A model generated the notes under the pieces. The model ran no database searches. It saw nothing but the letters and a program-made list of their open reading frames with translations, and had not been told where the DNA came from. A program made the position numbers and the translations under genes. Below, piece by piece: positions 61,201 through 64,000 of a stretch of 64,000 nucleotides of DNA. Positions within the stretch are counted from its first letter, which is position 1. Each line of letters opens with the position of its first letter. The stretch is taken from NCBI RefSeq assembly GCF_030034735.1, contig NZ_CP125370.1, positions 2,480,001 to 2,544,000 on the forward strand. Direction: 5' to 3'. The stretch comes from Paenibacillus sp. RC334. Lineage in GTDB: Bacteria > Bacillota > Bacilli > Paenibacillales > Paenibacillaceae.

Positions 61201-64000
61201 CAGGCGTACAGCTCCAGTTGACCCCAGAAATCAACTTTAACTATCTGGGCCAGTTTGATCAGGATTATAAAGGCAACGATCTGGAGCCTTCCTCTTATTC
61301 TATGGGTGTGCCTGTCAGCACAAACGCGGCTATGGATTTTGCGCTCGATATCAATGGAGTGATCGAGGACGGCGAGCTGATCTTTACTATTCGCTACGGC
61401 ACAACGCAATTCCGTCATGAGACGATTGCCCGGCTTGGAGAGCTGCTGGCTTCGGGCTTGCGTGAGGTGATCAGCCATTGCGTCGCCCAGGAAAGAACGG
61501 TATTGACACCAAGTGATGTCCTGCTAGATAACGTAATGCTGGACGAGCTGGAGCAACTGGTGGAAGATACGCGAGATATGGGTGAACTGGAAAATGTGTA
61601 TGCCTTAACGCCAATGCAAAAGGGGATGCTCTTCTTCAGCATGATGGACGAGGATTCGGCGGCTTATTTTGAGCAGGCCACCTTTGAGCTGAACGGACGT
61701 TTTGATGTGGTCACCTTCGGCAAAAGCCTGGATCTGCTTGTACAACGTCATGAGGCCCTACGGACGAACTTTATCAATTTATGGAAGGATGAGCCTGTAC
61801 AGGTTGTCTTCCGCAACCGCAGCGGAGCATTGTACTACGAAGACTTGCGCGGACTGGAAAAAGAGGAGCGTGAAGCTCGGGTTGAGGCTTTTGTGCTTGC
61901 AGATAAAGCCAAAGGATTCCGTCTGGCAGAGGATGCACTCAATCGTATTTCCATTTTGCAAACGGGGGATGAAACGTACCACTTTGTTTGGAGCTTCCAT
62001 CACATTTTGATGGATGGCTGGTGCTTGTCCTTTATGATACAGGAGGTATTTGGCAGCTATCAGGCATTTCGTGCGGGTCAGGAGCCGGTGCTTGAGCAGG
62101 TCACGCCATTCAGTCGTTTTATTGAATGGCTGGAGCGTCAGGATCGTGAAGCGGCCCTGCAATACTGGAGCGGGTATCTGGCAGACTATGAGCAGCAAAT
62201 TATGCTTCCGCAGCAAAAAACACAGCCTAAATCCGCACAAGCCGGGGAATATGTCGGCGGAGAACTGGAATGCGAATTCCAGCCGGAACTGGTCGCTCAG
62301 ATCAAACGGGTGGCGAAGCAAAATCAGGTGACCATCAATACATTGATTCAGACGGTATGGGGCGTGCTGCTGCAAAAATACAACAACAGTCCGGATGTTG
62401 TATTCGGTAGTGTTGTATCCGGCCGTCCAGCCGATATCATGGGTGTGGAGCGCATGATTGGGTTGTTCATAAATACGATTCCAGTGCGCATTCTGTCTGA
62501 AAAGGGTGAGGCCTTTGTCGAACTGATGAAACGAACACAGCGGCAGGCGCTGGCCTCTAATAGCTACGACGCATTTCCGTTGTATGAGATTCAGGCGCTG
62601 ACCGGACAGAAGCAGGATTTGATCAACCATATTATGATATTTGAAAATTATCCGGTAGAGCAGCAGGTAGAGCAGTTGGGAAGTGGTGGTCACGATAAAT
62701 TTACGATTTCGAACGTAGTGACTACAGAGGAAACCAACTATGATCTGAACGTAGCCGTTATGCCGGGAGAAGGTATGAAGATTCGTTTTATGTATAACGC
62801 ACTCTGCTTTGATCAAATAGGCATTGAGCGTCTGCATGGACATTTTGTCCGTCTGCTGGAGCAAATTTCACTCCATCCGAACGTTCGCGTTGAAGAGCTG
62901 GAATTAGTCACAGCGGTGGAAAAACAACAGATTACAGAAGCGTTTAATGACACCGCTGCGGTATATCCGCACAATCAGACAATCCATGAGCTGTTTGAGG
63001 AGCAGGTGGAGCGTACGCCGGATCAAGTGGCATTGGTGTTTGAAAATCAGAGTCTGACTTATCGGGAGCTGAATGAACGGGCCAACTCCTTGGCACGAAT
63101 GCTTCAAGCGCAGGGAGTAGGACCCGACAAGCTGGTTGGCCTGATGGTGGAGCGCTCAGTGGAAATGATCGCAGGGCTCCTTGCTGTTCTAAAAGCAGGC
63201 GGTGCTTATGTGCCGATTGATCCCGAATTTCCGTCATTTCGTATTGAATACATGCTGGAAGACAGTAAGGCCACAGTGCTTCTGACCAGTCGTGATCTAG
63301 TGGAAGAGCACCATTGCAACGCCAATACAATCTTCCTTGAGGATACAGAATTGTATCAGGGAGAGAGCGGCAATCTGGAGACGATTGCCCGCCCAGAGCA
63401 TTTGGCTTACGTCATTTATACCTCTGGATCGACTGGAAATCCGAAAGGAGTTATGCTCCAGCATGGCTCGGTACTCAACTTTATTACAGGGATGCGCGAA
63501 ATAATCGACTTTGAAGCGGGCAAAACCATTTTGTCACTCACGACAATTTCATTCGATATTTTCGTATTGGAAACCATCCTGCCACTGTTGGGTGGAATGA
63601 CGGTGGTGCTTGGCGACAGCCAGCATCAGGTTGATCCTCAGGCGCTGGGTGAGTTGATCGTTCATCATCATGTTGATATGTTGCAAATGACACCATCCCG
63701 GGTGCAAATGCTGCTGGGTCATGAAGCAGGCTCCCATGCGCTGCAAAGTGTGAAGGAAATAATGGTCGGGGGTGAAGCACTTCCGTCCAAGCTGCTGGCA
63801 GCACTGCAAGAAATAAACGGTCTTCGCATTTATAACATGTACGGTCCTACAGAAACGACGGTGTGGTCGACAGTACAGGAACTGACTCATGCCAATCAAA
63901 TTAATATTGGACGTCCTATCGCGAATACGGAAATGTATATCCTGAATGCGAATGATGGATTGCAGCCAATCGGTGTGCCGGGCGAGTTATGTATTGCAGG
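52296..64000 (+). CDS. triD: Tridecaptin-type nonribosomal peptide synthetase, 5' part (three modules seen)
   Basis: ATG 52296 follows GAGGAGAG; the frame stays open to the right edge. Domain order: module 1, starter C (HHIISDG near 52695), A (about 53650-55200), T (FFHLGGDSIKAIQ near 55335), E (IHHFVVDG near 55900). Module 2, C (SFHHILMDGW near 57330), A (about 58330-59850), T (FFELGGDSIKALQ near 59980), E (IHHLVVDG near 60540). Module 3, C (near 62000), A (from about 62970, cut by the edge). Specificity codes read by alignment with GrsA: A1 DAFWLGGTF (valine), A2 DVGEISSID (2,4-diaminobutyrate), A3 DILQMGMVW (glycine). With E domains in modules 1 and 2 this predicts acyl-D-Val-D-Dab-Gly, the start of tridecaptin. 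Polymyxin and fusaricidin do not fit. The starter C domain should attach the fatty acid. Confidence 0.92.
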   Translation, partial: MTQHDIQLFALSQPQQRIWYTELLYPNRNTSTLITTVKIKGTVRIDALQQAMNQVIAQNDSFRIKITAQDGIPYQYVEPFAEQSIETLQVSLEEAEQLVNRLNSQPFLLLDSQLYQLVILQLGAEETWYNFTMHHIISDGVSMNQAINEITTHYMDIVHGTGQATPTKANPYLDFIQVEQSYEQSDRYQKDKAYWTEKFADLPETTGLKSYNPLTLSTAARRESYTLEPELYRGVTVFCEEHKISIFTFFLAALYIYLHKVTGEQDLTVGTLYANRTSKKEKDTVGMFVSTVATRLLVEPESELLTFLQGVGKEQSSILRHQRYPYNKIIQDLREQQSSLDIQRLFGVSIQYRTLSFSRFDEAVQQVDTDFCGDTVNDFDIHMVEMLDDDKFIMHLDYRTDLFSEQEIARIIRQFLSVAEHMVKGPQKCIQELSLISDEERTQIVDVFNATAVPYPHDAGIHELFEQQAEHMQDQTAVVFGNRRLTYGQLNEQANRLAHTLRGYGVTVERTVGIVAERSTDMIVGMLAILKAGGAYVPIDPDYPAERVRYLLEDSGAKLLLVQHAEQQPEDYSGIVLDLSDATVYGAEADQGLNTVQSEQNEVNHANYTHYTNLKNEISQTGKFGDRLAYLMYTSGTTGQPKGVMVEHRNVVRLVKNTNYAQLDTDTRILQTGAVVFDASTFEIWGALLNGGQLVLVSQDVILDAPKLKEAVRSHGITTMWLTAPLFNQLSQQDLELFEGVRELLVGGDVLSVPHINRVLEAHPSLRIVNGYGPTENTTFSTTHAITSVQSESVPIGRPIHNSTAYVVDRSMRLQPVGAWGELIVGGDGVARGYRNRPDLTAEKFIDSPYRSGERCYRTGDLVRWNADGTLEYKGRIDAQVKVRGYRIELGEVEAQLLKLEAVREAVVIAREDEQGQKQLCAYVVTHEDVTASELRSALSQELPGYMVPSYFVQLEQLPLTPNGKVDRRALPQPEGSVDSGEDYVAARTDVERTLVSVWQSVLGIEHIGVLDNFFHLGGDSIKAIQVSSRLLQNGYKLEMRELFQYPTIAELNGRVQQVSRVSDQGEVTGAVALTPIQHWFIEQQPAKPEHYNQALMLHREDRMDETALRQALQRMVEHHDALRIVFRQNADGEYEAWNRGVQEGELFILEVVDFTNEPDFAHELEAKASEIQGSIRLDEGPLVKLGLFRCPDGDHLLVAIHHFVVDGVSWRILLEDLATGYEQALQGESVRLPNKTDSFRLWADQLSAYANSTALQEERAYWQELEQAGATQAALPRDYTRKSEAKPHLRDDRTLTVAWTVEETEQFLKQAHRAYNTEANDLLLTALGTAVHEWAGISQVLVNLEGHGREAILPDVDITRTVGWFTSQFPVILDMGEDRNVGRRVKDVKEGLRRLPHKGIGYGILRYLSATEEGESAFVVEPEISFNYLGQFDQDLKNNAFRMSPYSLGASISDTLTKRYSLDINCMITDGALELTISYSSKTFMKKSIKRLADLLQECLRQVLAHCVDKELPELTPSDLSFQGLTAGELEHIVEQTAAAGELENVYSLTPMQKGILFHGLMEPQSGAYFEQATFDLQGSFQVDAFSESLNLLVNRHQIFRTNFYSGWNEQPLQVVYRHKAAGFRFEDVRSMEQGELDAYIADFAERDKAEGFHFSSGELMRVSILRTGEESYRFVWSFHHILMDGWCLFLVVGEAFNTYFALLENRKPELAPVTPYSEYIEWLERQDNAEAERFWSDYFAGFEQQTVLPQAKQLDGRAKGYEADKLSFTLSREVTERMNKLVKQQQVTVNTLLQAAWGVVLQRYNNSRDVVFGSVVSGRSADIPGIDKMIGLFINTVPVRIHSGEDVTFAGLMKQTQEQALASRAYETYPLYEIQALTEQKQDLVNHIMVFENYPVEQSMEQMGSHETNGFTIANASVSEQTNYDFNITIVPGDEIGVHLEYNALVFERAAMEQIREHLLHIVEEAINRPNALVDELQLVTAEEKAKIIDGFGSVGVYAWSDAKEVEWLFHAYVEEQAQFVPDHVAVVYEENQLTYRELNERANQLARRLRNEGIGRESIVGILSERSVDMLVGVLAVWKAGGAYVPLDADYPSERIRFMLEDSGATVLLTQTGLQERAQVWLEENKATSEPATGLRLQTVLALDDESLYTGDIADIEHINEPQDLAYVIYTSGTTGRPKGVMIEHRSLVNTAAAYRRDYRLNQFPVRLLQLASFSFDVFVGDIARALYNGGTMVICPKDDRIDPSRLYSWIRNYQVTVFESTPALIVPFMQHVHEQGLDMSSLELLITSSDSCSVTDYRVLQERFGADTRIINSYGVTEAAIDSSFYDEELSKLPSSGSVPIGQAWLNARFYIVDSQLNPVPVGVLGELCIGGAGVARGYLNRADLTAEKFVANPYVPGERLYRTGDLARWMPDGNVDFIGRMDYQVKIRGYRIELGEIETAIQRVPGVRQAVVIDRTDERGHKYLCGYITGEAELRIEEVQAQLEAGLPAHMVPARLMRLETIPLTSNGKIDRKALPEPEGSIHTGAAYVAPRTTVEQVLASVWAGVLGVETVGTQDNFFELGGDSIKALQVSSRLLQAGYRLDMKDLFSNPTVASLSPLLRTDGKIASQEEVVGEVELTPIQRWFFEQQPVDLHHSNQAMMLYRAGRFDVDALRHTMERMVQHHDALRTVFRETEHGYVAWNRSVEEGELYTLEIVDFSGIEDESTAVEAKANEIQAGIHLSEGPLVKLGLFQCAQGDHLLIVIHHLVVDGVSWRILLEDLAAAYEQAVAGKTGKAIRLPLKTDSFQTWAEHQSAYANSATMERELAYWQHIEQAEASLAKPLPKDYDNDHALLGDSEVVTVRWTKQETDLLLKQAHRAYSTEMNDLLLAALGKAVYDWSGSERVLVNLEGHGRESILSDVDITRTVGWFTSQFPVVLDGSMGQGGNIARLIKQVKEGLHHIPQKGIGYGILRYLSNTEAFARAGVQLQLTPEINFNYLGQFDQDYKGNDLEPSSYSMGVPVSTNAAMDFALDINGVIEDGELIFTIRYGTTQFRHETIARLGELLASGLREVISHCVAQERTVLTPSDVLLDNVMLDELEQLVEDTRDMGELENVYALTPMQKGMLFFSMMDEDSAAYFEQATFELNGRFDVVTFGKSLDLLVQRHEALRTNFINLWKDEPVQVVFRNRSGALYYEDLRGLEKEEREARVEAFVLADKAKGFRLAEDALNRISILQTGDETYHFVWSFHHILMDGWCLSFMIQEVFGSYQAFRAGQEPVLEQVTPFSRFIEWLERQDREAALQYWSGYLADYEQQIMLPQQKTQPKSAQAGEYVGGELECEFQPELVAQIKRVAKQNQVTINTLIQTVWGVLLQKYNNSPDVVFGSVVSGRPADIMGVERMIGLFINTIPVRILSEKGEAFVELMKRTQRQALASNSYDAFPLYEIQALTGQKQDLINHIMIFENYPVEQQVEQLGSGGHDKFTISNVVTTEETNYDLNVAVMPGEGMKIRFMYNALCFDQIGIERLHGHFVRLLEQISLHPNVRVEELELVTAVEKQQITEAFNDTAAVYPHNQTIHELFEEQVERTPDQVALVFENQSLTYRELNERANSLARMLQAQGVGPDKLVGLMVERSVEMIAGLLAVLKAGGAYVPIDPEFPSFRIEYMLEDSKATVLLTSRDLVEEHHCNANTIFLEDTELYQGESGNLETIARPEHLAYVIYTSGSTGNPKGVMLQHGSVLNFITGMREIIDFEAGKTILSLTTISFDIFVLETILPLLGGMTVVLGDSQHQVDPQALGELIVHHHVDMLQMTPSRVQMLLGHEAGSHALQSVKEIMVGGEALPSKLLAALQEINGLRIYNMYGPTETTVWSTVQELTHANQINIGRPIANTEMYILNANDGLQPIGVPGELCIA

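Noticed and set aside
52296..64000. Polymyxin or fusaricidin synthetase
   Set aside because: Polymyxin starts with Dab-Thr-Dab and fusaricidin with Thr. The codes here read Val, Dab, Gly with early epimerase domains and a preceding thioesterase/ABC pair, which fits tridecaptin.

Overview
The window looks like chromosomal DNA of a low-to-mid-GC, spore-forming Firmicute of the genus Paenibacillus, most likely the P. polymyxa group. The evidence is strong AGGAGG-type ribosome sites, CcpA/LicT-type sugar control, plant-polysaccharide genes, and a lipopeptide NRPS locus whose first three adenylation codes read Val, Dab, Gly, as in tridecaptin. No tRNA, rRNA, CRISPR array, phage or complete insertion sequence was seen.

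Layout. 1-4.2 kb: an orphan, frameshifted ylxR fragment, a frameshifted AraC-type regulator, hslO (Hsp33) with an Rrf2 regulator, and a luciferase-like monooxygenase. 4.17-4.83 kb: a patchwork relic made of pieces of three genes whose longer copies lie elsewhere in this window (GH78 hydrolase, rhaEW aldolase, araC). 4.9-15 kb: a surface-protein/glycan region. It holds a glycosyltransferase, a short protein and a giant collagen-like protein sharing one N-terminal domain (the latter with 358 Gly-X-Gln triplets), two more glycosyltransferases, a DegT-type sugar aminotransferase and a NeuD/PglD-type acyltransferase.

15-27 kb: L-rhamnose and L-lactate use. A decayed leftward operon (internally deleted GH78 hydrolase, doubly frameshifted GPH-type sugar symporter) faces an intact rightward set: rhaEW aldolase/dehydrogenase, rhaA, rhaB, a DeoR regulator, then lutABC. 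Together these would convert rhamnose to DHAP and L-lactate, then lactate to pyruvate. 27-35 kb: two beta-glucoside loci, one with a LacI regulator, GH1 and EamA transporter, the other with a LicT antiterminator, PTS IIBCA and GH1 controlled by two RAT/terminator switches and a cre site.

35-46.6 kb: an acyltransferase stub, a CHRD protein, small unknown proteins, a secreted rhamnogalacturonan acetylesterase, a frameshifted ATL repair protein, a TolC/MacA/MacB-like export operon (unusual in a monoderm; tolC frameshifted), then the carbon-flux regulators ccpN and ppsR and a frameshifted class II fructose-bisphosphatase glpX. 46.6-64 kb: about 0.8 kb of AT-rich DNA, then the tridecaptin-type cluster (triA thioesterase, triB and triC ABC exporters, and the first 3.9 Mb-independent portion of triD, i.e. 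11.7 kb that run off the right edge).

A striking window-wide feature is that six genes are broken by single-base indels, mostly in or beside homopolymers, and one-base corrections restore full-length families. These may be sequencing errors rather than true pseudogenes.
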